From: Psychrosphaera algicola
Lineage (GTDB): Bacteria; Pseudomonadota; Gammaproteobacteria; Enterobacterales; Alteromonadaceae
NCBI RefSeq assembly: GCF_028401425.1
Contig: NZ_JAQOMS010000002.1
Location: forward strand, 1,364,001 to 1,428,000
Direction: 5' to 3'
Length of the DNA stretch: 64,000 nucleotides
Part shown: positions 49,952-62,220 of the stretch, in pieces
Layout: each line of letters starts with the position of its first letter
Position numbering within the stretch: position 1 is the first letter of the stretch
Translations under genes and position numbers: made by a program
Notes under the pieces: model-generated
Databases searched by the model: none
Told to the model about the DNA's origin: nothing
The model's input: the letters and a program-made list of their open reading frames with translations, nothing else

Positions 49952-52900
49952 CTATTGCTGAACCATGACGCTGACATTATCCAACTGCACTTGGCCAACG
50001 GCCGCGCCCATGTCGAAAAATACGCGACTGGTATCATCACCAAAGCCGGTCGTAGTAATCGTATACGTGTAAGTTGTCCAGTCTGGCGTTAGCGTTAACG
50101 TTTCAACGACATTAGTCCAAGGTTCATGATCCAAACCAAGCCCTGCCATTATTTCTCTGGAGTCGTCTGATCGCGCGTCAAATTTCAATAAATACGTCGT
50201 ACCTTAGCACCAAGGTCATGGACTGCTTTAAGCTAACGTCCCAAGGGTTACCAGCTGCGGCGATATCAGCACTGAAGATGCCACCACCAACACTTGCCGC
50301 CATACCATCTGTTCCGCCCCAACCCGTTGCTGAGTCAAAACCACCATTTATTAATAATTCGCCACCTGCAGTACCACCGGCGCCGCCACCGCTTCCTGTG
50401 CCACTACCGTCATCAACAATTTTCACGCTAATGTTGTCCAATTGAACCTCGCCCGTCGCGGCGCCTAAGTCAAAGAACACTCGGCTTGCATCATCGCCAA
50501 AACCGGTCGTGGTTATCGTCAACGTGTACGTTGTCCAATCTGGCGTTAGGGTCAACGTTTCAACAACATTGGTCCAAGGATCATGGTCTAAACCAAGTCC
50601 AGCCATTATTTCTCTAGAATCAGCAGAACGTGCATCAAAGGTCAATGTGTAAGTGGTATCCGGAACCAAGGTCATGTTTTGCTTTAAGCTCACATCCCAT
50701 GGGTTTCCAGCCGCGGCGATATTGGCACTGAATATTCCATTACTAATGCTTGCTGCCATTCCGTCAGTCCCGCCCCAACTTGCTGCAGAGTCAAAACCAC
50801 CATTGGCGACGATCTCTTCGCCTGGAGTTGTTACGACAGTACCGCCACCATTTCCTGAGCCCTCACCGACAAGTTGAACACTGACGTTATCAAGTTGAAC
50901 TTCTCCTACGGCTGCCCCAAGGTCAAACAACACGCGACTATTGTCATCACCAAATCCAACGGTTGTGATAGTGACCATATAAGTTGTCCACTCATTAGTC
51001 AGCGTCACTGTTTCGACAACATTGGTCCAAGGATCATGGTCAAGACCAAGTCCGGCGATAATGTCGCGAGCATCGTCTGACCGTGCATCAAACTTCAAGA
51101 CATAAGTGCGGTCGGCAATTAAAGTCATATTTTGCTTTAAACTCACGTCCCATGGATTTCCAGCGACTGCAACATCCGCAGTAAATATACCGTTAGATAT
51201 GCTGTCCACCATTCCGTCGGTACCGCCCCAATTTGCAGAACTGTCGAACATGCCATTGAGGATAAGCTCCTCTCCATTGCCTTTTTGCTCTGAAATATCA
51301 TTTGAAATGTCATCATCAGACGGGATACCAAAATAAATATTGTCTATTCGGTAAACTGCGCCGGTACCATTACCCCAACTTGGGAAGATCATAACAATAT
51401 CAATCGCGGTCAAATCTAAACCGGCAGACGCTAATTCTATTAGTGGAAAAGTATATGCTTGCCATTCACCAAGTACTGGTGTTTCGCCTTGTTTGCTTGT
51501 TGTCAGCTCAACTTCTGCAGCAGTGTTCCCACCGGCACTTTCTAACTTTAATAACCAGCTTGTTTCGCCATTGTCTGGCATAGTGACCACTTTCATGTCG
51601 AAACGTAAAACACCTTCGTTGATATAATCATCAACATCTGCGACGCCTCCGGTATCTCGACCAAAAAATCCTACGACAGTGCCACCATCACTACCTTCAC
51701 CTATGGTAAATTCAACAACACTGCCATGCTCAGCATCATCTTCGGCTTCAACTTGAGGTAAAAATGCACAGCAGTCCCATAATCTCCAAGCACTGTTTAC
51801 TGCGTCTTGGTAAAGAGTATATGCACGGTCATAAACGGTATTATCTGGTCCTTTCACGTCACCTGTGCCGCCATCAACCGGGCCAGAACTATGTATCTTA
51901 AAGTTATCTAAACGAAATATTGCGCCATCGCCTTGTCCCCATAAGCAGGAAAAACCAACACAACGTCAATTGCAGAGACATCAAATCCATCTTCAACAAG
52001 TGGACCTAGAGGAAGTTTGTAGTGAACCCATTCATTTAGAATGGGACTATCTGTTAAACGAATTTCGTCGGCTGTACCGCCTAATGCCGTTCCGCCATTT
52101 GATTCAATTTTTAAGTACCAAGGCGCGTTAGGATTTGATGGTGGGGACATTAACTTTAAATCAAACTCGATTACGCCAGATTGTGAAAGTGAACTGCCGT
52201 CAAAAGGATAACCAGAACCACCTTGATCAGACCGTACATTAAATCCAACAACAGCTGCTCCCGTTATGTGAAACTCAGCGACATTGCCATGTTCATCATC
52301 ATCTTGCACCACCATTGGTACAGCGTCACTCTCACCATCAGCAACCCTAGAATCCCACATTGGCCAGTTTTGATTTACGTCGTCTTCAAATAACGTTAAT
52401 TTTGCGCCTTCAAACGCCGCACCTATGCTCACGTTATCGATTTGAAATTCACCAAGAGCGTTTAAAAATTTTATCGCAGTAATTGCTGACGTATCTAACC
52501 CTAAAGCTCGAAATGAACCAATATCGAACATAACATGTTGCCACTCACCCGAGACGAGCGATACACCATCAATATTAGACGATAAAAGCACTTCACCAGC
52601 AGTAACCGTTGTTTCCTGTGTAGTGCCGTCGGTTTTAGTCGATTCTATTTTAATTGTCCAATCGAGAGATGCGTCCTGCGGGACACTTACCACCTTGACA
52701 TCAAATTCGATTTTTGCGTCATCTGGTAACAAAGTGCCGTCATATGCGATACCCGAAAAACCAAACTCGGTTGTTAATGATGCATTGCTAAATAACGCAA
52801 CTTCGCCATAGTTTTCATCATTTGAATCGACTATCGACGCAGAATCACCCACTAAATTCCAACTTGAATCACTGTCTTCAAACAAGTCTACGCCAACCGG

Positions 52901-54049
52901 TACAGGCAAAATTGGCGGAATAGGTACAGGAGCGGCACCACGAATAAAGGTATTATTGTAATAATCTGAATTGATTGTCGCACAGCCTTTACCCGTAACC
53001 GGATCTTTGGAACATTGATAAACCCGCACATAATCCACCAGCAACGCATTGCCATTTGCAAACGCAGAATGAGACACACCATTAGCTAACGTGCCTTTGT
53101 CATCGCCAACCTGATAGTCGAACGCTTGATTGACATTGCCAGCCCAATCACCACCGACGGCATTGTTTAAAATGATGAAGAAGTTTTGGTCAAATGGTGC
53201 TGGACCATACATGATGTCTTTATCTACAGAGTTTTGATCTACGGTATACCAACCTTTAGTACTTAACCCGTTCGCCTCATTATCTATCGCACGGTAAGTC
53301 ACCTCAGAATCACGTTGATAGCCAAATAAAACATCGTCCACATACCAGCGAATTTCGCCTTCTTCCCACTCAACGGCATAGGTATAAAATTGGCTTTCAG
53401 GACCTTGGTTAGTTGGCAAAGCATATTCATTACCCGAATAGTCATGGTTGCCAGAAAGAGGGCCGTAATGCAGTGTGCCATGCACATGAGAATCAATTTC
53501 TCCATCTGCGCGCAGTTCACCTATATTGACCCATTCAATAATGTCTATTTCGCCAGAATGTGGCCAACCGCCATAAACACTGTCGGTAGGCATCATCCAA
53601 CCTGCAGCAAACGTCCCTTGCCCTTCAGGTGATTTAGCTCTTATCTCAATACGGCCATATTTAAAGTCGCCCTTTCCCTTGGTGACGATTCTTGAAGAAG
53701 TATACGGTTTCGTTAAACCCGACCCCGGTGTTGTAGGCTTGGCAACGATGTTTAGAATACCCTCTTGTAAAAATAAATTTTCAGGAGAGTCGGTATAACA
53801 TTGCGCTTCATTGTTACCGCCGCCACTACAATTGATCTCAAACGACCACTTTGACATGTCTAAGCTAGCGCCATCAAACTCGTCGCTCCATACCAACTCC
53901 CAGTCAGAACTCGGCGTTCTTAAGTCCGGTGGGGTGAAATCAGATTCTGTTTTAATGGTATCTCCGCAGCCGACTATGGCTCCAGATAAGGCAAGTCCGA
54001 CTGTAAGCAAACGCCATCTTGCATATTGTGTAACCCTGTTGAGTTTCAT
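49952..54049 (-). CDS. GH16 beta-glucanase (laminarinase-like) lipoprotein with multiple CBM-like domains, frameshifted
   Basis: About 1365 residues. Lipobox AIVGC (C28). GH16 catalytic domain at about 45-350 with WSDEFDGASLDMSKW and the active-site motif GEIDIIEW (E167 nucleophile, D169, E172 acid/base). Two galactose-binding-like domains follow that resemble the ExoP C-terminal domain (VVGFNVRSDQGG, FDLKLMSPP, AIDVVLVFP). Then come three tandem CBM4-like domains (GWGGTDGMAAS, NPWDVSLKQ, AGLGLDHDPWTNVVETLTLT, VQLDNVSV), closely alike. Breaks near 51945 (GGGG short by one G) and near 50200. It probably acts on beta-1,3-glucan at the cell surface and feeds the TonB receptor. Confidence 0.9.
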
Positions 54050-54494
54050 TACTTATCTCCAATGTGAATTTATTGGGTACTCGAATTATTATTATTGTTT
54101 TTACTCCCGAGCTGAGAGTTAAAACGTATCGTTACCAAATGTATATTTCGCTAGGGTAATTTTTAACACAGCAGTTTGATGCGCTATTAAAATAATCGCC
54201 AAGACGGGACGTTAGAAAGATAAAGCGGACAAATCACCGTTTTTGCCCTTTGGCCGTAAAGTCATTCCTGCTAAATCCTCTCCTATTTTAAGTCAGAGAA
54301 CATAAAGAAGAGCAGGCGTTTATGCTCACCTATTTATAGTTTCAAATTTATCGGTATTCCACCTAGTCGCAAAATTTGCACCGCCCTGTCGCGTTTCGAT
54401 TGTCGTAATGGATTAAATAACCAACAGTGGATTCAGCCGAATTGGCAAATAATAAAAAAGAACGACTATTTGGTCGTACGATAATGGGGTTAAC
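54050..54494. other. Divergent promoter region of the glucan locus
   Basis: About 445 bases between divergent GH16 and the binding-lipoprotein gene. It must contain both promoters. I found no clear operator, terminator or small gene. Confidence 0.4.
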
Positions 54495-57181
54495 ATGAAT
54501 TCAAATTACACTAAATTTAATAAATCGCTGGTTTTTGGCGCAATGGTTATGGCACTGAGTGCTTGTAGTTCTGATGATGACGAAGAAGTTGTCGTAACAG
54601 ACCCAGTCAATGCTGCACCGGCGATTTCAAGTACAGCTCAAACGTCAGGTTCAGCCGGCGATGCATACACTTACACCGTTACTGCAACAGATGCCGACGG
54701 CGACACGTTAACGTATGCCGCAACAACATTACCAAGCTGGCTAAGTTTTGATACAGCAACCGCGACACTCAGCGGTACACCTACGGCAACCGACAATGGT
54801 GATCACGACGTTACTATTACGGTTAGCGACGGCACAGATACAACAACATCTTCATTTACGATTTCAGTTACAGTTCCAAATACTGCCCCTATGGTCACAA
54901 GTACCTCAATGACAGCAGCAACTGAAAATACCGCTTATAGCTACACATTAACCGGTTCTGACGCCGATGGTGATACATTAACCCTTAGTGCCACGACTAT
55001 TCCTAGTTGGCTATCATTTGACGCAGATAGCGGCGTATTAAGTGGCACACCTGCTCAAGCAGACGTTGGTGATCATAGTGTAGTCTTAACTATATCTGAC
55101 GGTACCGACGCTATTACTGACACCTTTACGATATCCGTAGCTGCGGCGAGCGTAGTCGACCTCACACCGACAACTGGCGCCTTAAGTATTTTTGATGAAA
55201 GTACGCAAACGGGTTGGTTCGCTTGGGACGACTCTGGTACATACCCACCAGTAGTAAGTGCCGATGACGCTGATCACGGCTAAGTGCCATTGAATTTAAA
55301 ATTACAGGTAGCACGGTAGTAGGCTTCACAACGAGAGAAGCTCACGGTGCGACAAATGGCGTAATCCACAACGCAAGTAGCATTACAGATGACGGTACCT
55401 TGTCTTTTGACCTTAAAATGACGCAGGCACCTACCGCAGGAACCGTTTCTTGGTTTGTTAAACTAGAAACATCAGATCCAAGCACAGCTGTAGAAGTTAA
55501 TATTTCCACTAGCCAAGAAGGTCACGTAACACCGGTATTAGATGTTTGGCAGACGTATACGTTTAATCTTAAAAGTTTAGCTGACAACGGACTCGACATG
55601 TCAAAAGTTGATATCGTATTGGTATTCCCACAATGGGGCCAAGGCGATGGCGCAATGTTCAAGTTAGATAACGTGGCATTTAATGCAGACGGCGCGATTT
55701 CAAACAGCAATGGCAATGGCGCAACCACAACGACTGCATTAGGTATCGACTTTGAAGGCTCACAACTGACTTGGGAATCGTTTGACACAGCCAATATCAT
55801 GTTTGAAAGCAATCCAAACACAACGGGGATCAATGCCTCTGCCACTGCTGGTCTGTTTAACGTTGCTCAAGGCGATGGCGAGTGGATCGGAGCGCGAACT
55901 GAGGGCATCGATAATTTTGCGCTAAGTGATTCAAACTGTTTGGTAACTATGGATGTTTACAAAGATACCTTAAGTCCAGTTGACGTTAAATTTGAAAAAT
56001 TCAATGGTGATGGTTGGGGTTCTCATGGCTCAGTTTCGGCTACCAATACCGTTGTTAATCAGTGGGAAAAACTCTCGTTTAATTTCTGCAGTATGATTGG
56101 TTTACCTGAAAATAATGATATCGGTGCGTTTGTCGTGTTCCCAGACAGAACCGGTAGTCGGGCTCAAGCGACCGTAAACTACGTCGATAATATTACATTC
56201 AGTTCAGGCTCAGGCACAGTAATAACAACGGGTCCTACTGCGGGCGCACCGGTGCCAATGGCATCAGCATCTGACGTAATTTCAATATTTAGTGATTCAT
56301 ACACCAACGTTGACGGTGTCAATGTAAATCCAGATTGGGGTCAAGCGACTGCCACAAGTATTGTTGATGTCGACGGTAATAATACCGTCAAAATGGAAAA
56401 CCTAAACTACCAAGGTATTGAGTTCTCGAACCAAGATGTATCTTCTAAAATGAGTCTACATATTGACTACTGGACAGCTGATGCGGACGCATTTGAGTTA
56501 TTCTTAATTAGCCTAGGCGCAGAAGTAAATTATACTGTAACGACAACTAAAGACGGTTGGCAAAGTCTAGACATTCCGCTGAGTACCTACTCTTCTGTTG
56601 TCGACTTAACAAATGCATTCCAATTTAAGTTTGACGCACAAAATACCGGTGGCGGTACAATTTATGTCGACAACTTGTACTTCTCATCTGCCGATGGTTC
56701 TGTTACCCCTCCGGTTGCAACCGGTCCAACTGAAGCGGCACCAACACCAACAGCACTTGATGCCGATGTAATCTCAATATTTAGCGATGCATTTACCAAT
56801 ATCGATGGCGTAAATGTAAACCCAGATTGGGGCCAATCAACGGCTACCTCAATTGTAAGTATTGAGGGTAACAATACGGTTAAAATGGATGGTTTAACGT
56901 ACCAAGGAATTGAATTTCCTAATAAAGATGTTTCAGGTAAAACGACCTTACACATCGATTATTGGACTGCCGATGCAACAGCATTCGAATTGTTCCTAAT
57001 CAGCCCTAGGGCAGAAACGAATCACACCATCACCACGACTCAAGGCGGTTGGCAGAGTGTTGAGATCCCACTTAGTGATTTCTCTTCAGTCGTTGACTTA
57101 ACAAATGCATTTCAATTTAAGTTTGATGCGCAAAACACTGGCAATGGTACGATCTTCATTGACAACCTGTACTTTTATTAA
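54495..57181 (+). CDS. Non-catalytic surface glycan-binding lipoprotein (Ig-like plus CBM-like domains), frameshifted
   Basis: About 895 residues. Lipobox LSACSS. Two cadherin-like/He_PIG domains follow (TATDADGDTLTYAATTLPSWLSFD and its repeat). Next is an ExoP-like galactose-binding domain (STVVGFTTREAHG, SFDLKMTQAP, KVDIVLVFPQWGQGDGAMFKLDNVAF) that closely resembles those in the divergent GH16 protein. Then another beta-sandwich, and two near-identical C-terminal modules of about 135 residues (DVISIFSD, NVNPDWGQ, LHIDYWTADA, AFQFKFDAQNTG). No catalytic motif is seen. Break near 55280. Probably a SusE/F-like glucan-binding protein; binding is inferred. Confidence 0.75.
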
Positions 57182-57210
57182 GTACATAAATTGTCCTTAG
57201 TGTAACCCTT

Positions 57211-57248
57211 AAAAAACGCCTTTAAACTTCGGTTTAAGGGCGTTTTCA
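57211..57248 (+). terminator. Terminator after the binding-lipoprotein gene
   Basis: AAAACGCC-TTTAAAC and GTTTAA-GGGCGTTTT pair around a TTCG tetraloop, followed by a T-rich tail. Confidence 0.88.
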
Positions 57249-57585
57249 TTTGTCCCGATCTGGCCTTCAACACGCGACTCTAAATCTAAAATCAATTTCC
57301 CTTATTATTTCTATTGCCATAACTTCATTCCGATAGTAGATAAGTCAGTTGGCTGACACTACTTCACTGGTCAGCCCAAAAGTACGGTACAATTCATCTG
57401 TTAATTTCCGCCTTTGATCATTCAATTTTGGTCGACTAACCTTATGGCTTACTGTAGCTTAGTTCAAACCGTTGAAGCTCACGCTTTAGTCTGCAATATC
57501 AACAAATAACGGGAACGATGAGCAACACTTCACTTTCAATGTTTTACATAATACGTTTATTTTAAAATCAAATTTCAGGGCAATC
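57249..57585. other. Intergenic region, no gene seen
   Basis: About 340 bases before the RibD-like gene. No repeat-core copy, RNA gene or clear operator was recognised. Confidence 0.4.
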
Positions 57586-58178
57586 ATGAGAAAACTAAAG
57601 CTACAAATGCAAATGACCTTAGATGGCTTTGTTGCCGGCACCAACGGTGAAATGGATTGGATGGTATGGGACTGGGATGACGAGCTAAAACAAGCGGTTG
57701 CAGACTTAACAGCGTCGGTAGATACTATTTTGCTCGGTAAAAATTTGGCTCAGGGATTTATCCCTCACTGGACTAAAGTGGCGGATGATAAAAACCACCC
57801 TGAACATTCCGCAGGTCAAAAGTTTGTTAATACCCATAAAATTGTTGTAAGTAAAACATTAACGAAGTCTGACTGGCCGAACACTACACTCGCCAATGGC
57901 GATTTGGTTCAAGAAATAAACAAATTAAAACAACAAGAAGGTCAGGATATTATTGTTTATGGCGGCGGAGCGTTTGTAGCGTCATTAATTACCAATGAAC
58001 TTATCGACGAGTTTAATCTTTTTATTAACCCCGCAATCAATGGCAAAGGTATTGCCATTTTTAGTGAATGTCAGCAGCCGCAAAACTCAAACTCGAACAC
58101 TCAAAAGCATACCCGTGCGGCATTGTCGCGGTTCGATATACCTTGGACAGATCAGTGCCTGACACAAGTTCAGAATAA
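57586..58178 (+). CDS. RibD C-terminal / dihydrofolate reductase-like protein, frameshifted
   Basis: A stand-alone RibD_C/DHFR-fold protein of about 197 residues. It starts KLQMQMTLDGFVAGTNGEMDWM. The NADPH-binding region includes TILLGKNLAQGF and DIIVYGGGAFVASLI, and INPAINGKGIAIFSE follows. The frame slips near 58073; the repaired frame ends AAAKLKLEHSKAYPCGIVAVRY, the standard end of this family, with the stop at 58178. The reaction is unknown. It is probably unrelated to glucan use. Confidence 0.85.
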
Positions 58179-58304
58179 AGTTAAAGTTAGACCTAGACCA
58201 AATTTAAAGCGCCGCACACATAATCGAGATGTCCGTACACGGGCTTATTTATTGTCTGTTTTAGAAGGCTTTAACAAGTAAGTGCTTCAGTGGTATTTCA
58301 AATA

Positions 58305-58332
58305 AAAAACCAACCTAACTAGGTTGGTTTTT
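58305..58332. terminator. Bidirectional terminator
   Basis: AAAAACCAACCTA and TAGGTTGGTTTTT pair almost completely between the RibD-like gene and the convergent cytochrome-lipoprotein gene. Confidence 0.88.
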
Positions 58333-58410
58333 GGAATCTAAGCACTACCCGTTACCCCCAACTTTCAATTAATGTGATGGAGATACCGCTTGCAAATGGT
58401 TAAACAAATA

Positions 58411-61400
58411 TCAAAGGCTCTTTAAAAATGCCAGCACGGCAGACTTTTCGTCTTCGGATAGTTGCTCATACTGTTCTTTAGAGGCCTCACTTTCACCACC
58501 ATGCCACAAAATGGCTTCTTCTAATGTACGAGCTCTGCCATCGTGCAAATAACTGTGTACCGGCGTACAGACTTCATTTCCTTGACCACCAATAAGATTA
58601 ACAACTCCGCCGGTGACACAGGCAGATAATCCTATTCCCCAAAGTGGGGTTGTACGCCACTCCGCACCAGACGCGAGTCCTTCGCCCAAATTGTCCGCAA
58701 GTCCGGGTCCCATATCATGCAACAGCATGTCGCTATAAGGGTGGATTGTTTGGCCAGCCAACTCAACCAGTGGGTGATATTCTACAGTGGTGAAAGTCGG
58801 AGTATGGCAATCGGCACACCCGATTTGACTAAACAAAGCCTTACCATTAATCACATTTGTTTGGTCGATATCGCGCTGCGCTCGAACCCCTAATAACGAA
58901 ATATATTTTACAAGGTTGTCTAGGTGTTCATCGTCTAAAGTCGCAGAACCTTTATCACATTGATGTTTAGCGTTTTGTTCTGAACCACAGTCGAGCACAG
59001 GTAATACCGTGGTTTTTACCCCTATGTCGGTATTTAGTGCGGCCGCAACTTGATGCTTAACACTCGATGTCGCAGCCTTCCAACCAAATCGACCTAATCG
59101 CGTGTCGCCAGTTATCGGATCTATTACTTTTTGCGCTCTACCTGATATCCCAAACGGTGCAACTTTGTCGTCAACATCTTCAAGTGCAATGATGGCTTGC
59201 TCTCCAATTGCTTCTAATAAACCGAGTCCAATCAAAGGTGGGGCAATACGAGCAGAAAATTTATCCGGGCGAACGCCAGTAAACTGGTATTGCGGTTGAC
59301 GAAGACCGTCTTCTTCTAACCAATTGGCGATAACCACTTGTCCTTCTGAATCAAAGTCAGCCAAAGTATCTGGTTGTAAAACATTGCCTAATGTCGGGTG
59401 CGTTTCGCCATCGGCAGTCGCCACTTTAAAAACCCACTTCGTCAACGACTCGCCAATTTCAGCTGGTGCTGCACTGGCCATTTCGTTCATGACAGCTTGC
59501 GCAACTATGATTCACCATCCTTGTATTTGATAAGTCTTTAAGCGCATTGAACGTGCCATTGGCAGGGTCTTCATCATGGGAACCGTCAACAAATGAGGTG
59601 TGGTGCACTCGACGCCCTAAGACAAATGGTTGGCCATTAACCGATGACAAATTTGTTGCCATCTGCATATAGTGATCGTTCGGTTCATTGGTATATTGAT
59701 ACGGCAACGTGGTTTTGCCCCCAACCAAGCTGCCTATAGTCGATTGGATGGGAATTTTCGCGCTCAGAGCTTTTATCATCAAAGTCCCCGACCGTTTTCC
59801 ACGGCACCATGCCGCCCGTTCCAACTTGATATAAATAGGTCGTGCCATAATAGTTTGTTCGTCCTTCAGGTACGCCATCTAAAAACTGACTCACCTCAAT
59901 CTCCATATATTGGCCAACGGCTAATGACTCACGACTACCATGTAAATTACGATATTCATTAATTTCTAAAGAATATTTATATTGGTCGCCCTCATCACTT
60001 ATTTTTTCCATTTCGTTGTCATAAGTGCCTTTACCGTGTTCAACAACATCTGGTTCATAATTGCCATGATATTGCGCAACGGTATTCATACCCGAGTACC
60101 AAGCGCGAAATTCGAGTGCCTGTAACTTCCACTCTGATACCCATTCCACTAAGATTTTATTACCGCCTGAGGCAACATTATCGGTAAATTTAAAACGCGC
60201 GGTACGGTGTGTCCAATAATGCGATAAATAGTGGTCGTATTGCTGGAACTGATCTTCTTTGGCGTGTCTGTCACGTCCACGGTCTGCTAATTTAGTAATA
60301 ACTTTGTCTTCAAAAACGTAATGGATTGCGGGTTCTTGCACTGTTCCCACATTGTATAACGCTGTTAGGTCGCCCACTTGCCCGACGGAAACACTATGCC
60401 AGCCTAGGACATCGTCTCCTTTCTTATCTGATTCAGCTTGGTCGCCAATGTAAAAATACAAAGGTTTGCCTTCAAATGTCACTTGCTGTGTTGCGTCGTT
60501 ACGTGTGATCAATCCTAGTCCAGCTACCCCATTTGCTGCATTATCTTCAGCCAATAATGGCGGCCAATTAACCGCACATTGGTCGTTACACTGACTTGTT
60601 GATTGACCAATGTCTGCATCAAACACATAAAGAGTGTAATTCGGTTTACTTGAGTCCTGACCACCCACTAACAATAAACTGGCTTCAGCGACTTCGAGTA
60701 ATGGTGAAACTAGCTCGCACCCGTGGTAGTCCACTTGGGTATCGGCTTCTGTATCAGCACACTGGTCATAATTATCAAATATGCCATCGGCATCACTATC
60801 AGGACACCCATCTTTATTGACACTCATATTCGCTGGAGTTGTCGGACATAGGTCGCCACTGTCTTTAATGCCATCGGCATCGGTATCAATAATCGAGTCC
60901 ACTTTTAGCCAATTAAGGTTGAAATTTGCCCCCGTCACCGTTAATACAAGACTAAATTCACCGCCTTCTGCAATTTGAAACCCACCAACAATATGATCTT
61001 CAAATGTTTGCCAACCGCCGGTTGGGCTAACTTGGTCAGTCCCTATGAGTTGATTATTGATGGTGACGGAAAAGGCACCACCACCGACTTCTGATGCCAC
61101 TCGGCTTTGCAGTTCATAATCGCCCTTTGGTAATGAAATGGAATACGACAACGTTTCGCCAACTTGGGTCCAGCCAATGTTGTAACCCCCTCCGGAATCA
61201 TTTGTGGCTTCAATATCGACACCGTCTGTATTTAAAGCACCGCCTTCATTTATCGAGTCAGAATCGGTAAACGCAACATAATCTTCTGCTTCGATGGTAT
61301 AAGGTAGCTCAATCTCAATTTGTCCTTCCTCATCGCCAGAGTCGTCGTCCGTTTTATCGTCATCTTCATTCGTTTCACCGCCGTCGGTTTCGCCTTCATC

Positions 61401-61583
61401 CGTTTCACCGTCAGTAGAATTGCCATCATCCGTTGAATTGTCATCCTCGATAGGATTTTCAATATCGGTGGGCTTGTCTGACTCGGTTTCACTGCATCCT
61501 AGTAATATTGATAAAGTTGAAAGTAATACAAACCAAACGAGCGCGTTTGCTGATCGATTATTTATTTTTATTATTTTTGACAT
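58411..61583 (-). CDS. Multidomain CBM6 / TSP3 / COG4315-like / di-heme (DUF1111-like) lipoprotein, frameshifted
   Basis: About 1050 residues. Lipobox SILLGC, then a Thr/Asp/Glu-rich linker. A CBM6-like domain follows (YTIEAEDYVAF ... GGGYNIGWTQVGETLSYSISLPKGDYELQSRVAS ... LNWLKVD). Thrombospondin type-3 calcium repeats come next (DTDADGIKDSGDLCPTTP, DSDADGIFDNYDQC), then a COG4315-like secreted repeat (LYVFDADIGQSTSQCNDQCAVNWPPLLAEDN, GKPLYFYIGDQ). The C-terminal di-heme part has CASCH and CADCH heme motifs with LGRFGWKAATSSVKHQVAAAL and HDGRARTLEEAILWHGGE, as in DUF1111 cytochromes. Breaks near 59700-59790 and near 59500. Probably a surface redox protein tethered to glycan; the substrate is unknown. 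Confidence 0.8.
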
Positions 61584-61597
61584 GAAAATATCCATTT

Positions 61598-61634
61598 AAA
61601 AAAGCGCATCTACCGGGAAAATAGATGCGCTTAG
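61598..61634 (-). terminator. Terminator-like hairpin directly upstream of the cytochrome lipoprotein
   Basis: On the minus strand AAGCGCATCTA and TAGATGCGCTT pair over 11 bp around a 9-base loop and run straight into six T, ending 2-3 bases from ATG 61595 and about 14 bases from the preferred start at 61583. No gene lies upstream for it to terminate, so it looks like a leader attenuator. Confidence 0.7.
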
Positions 61635-61662
61635 TTGTGGGAACTCTATTAATGCTCGCAAC

Positions 61663-61707
61663 TGATGTTGAAACTAATGATGTTGAAATCAATGATGTTC
61701 AAACCAA
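61663..61707. repeat. 15-bp tandem repeat x3
   Basis: TGATGTTGAAACTAA, TGATGTTGAAATCAA and TGATGTTCAAACCAA follow one another exactly. They lie in the 5' region of the cytochrome-lipoprotein gene, upstream of its terminator-like hairpin. Confidence 0.9.
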
Positions 61708-62220
61708 CATTGTGATGCGATTACATGTTTCCACAGTACTGCTTGAATTTTCATCGACAAGTGAAAAGCGATGAAAAGGGCATAGGGCTACGACCAAGTG
61801 GTCTGGCAAAAGAACAGCCACCATCTGCCACTTCACCATGGAAAAACAGCTGTTCCAGTATGAAGCACACACAAATTCCACATCAACTTGCCATGAGTCC
61901 GCTTTAACTTGTTTGGCTAGTACAATTATCGGTTCAACCTAATATTATTTATTCCGATGCATCCGGCCGTATAGAAATCAGTTAAAGCTCATCACTGACG
62001 GCATATCGGAATATTGAATTCTCAGTGGCTTACTGTTTGTTGTTATAACTATTTAATTTCGATTAATTTCAATAACCATGCAATTTTTGCAGTTATTCTT
62101 TTGTAATTAAATAGTAAGTACAGTGAGTCAAACCAATTGCCTCACTAATATTAATGCCTCGTTCAGGGCTTTATTAATGTTTTGGTTCATTATTTTCATT
62201 GTGGCGGAGTAAGTGTAAAT
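61708..62220. other. Divergent intergenic region upstream of GH3
   Basis: It contains two overlapping short frames on opposite strands (about 61700-61907) with no recognisable protein features, then an AT-rich stretch that should hold the GH3 promoter. No clear gene. Confidence 0.4.

Noticed and set aside
61699..61907. Two overlapping short frames on opposite strands upstream of GH3
   Set aside because: No recognisable domain, poor start context and mutual overlap; not enough to call a gene.
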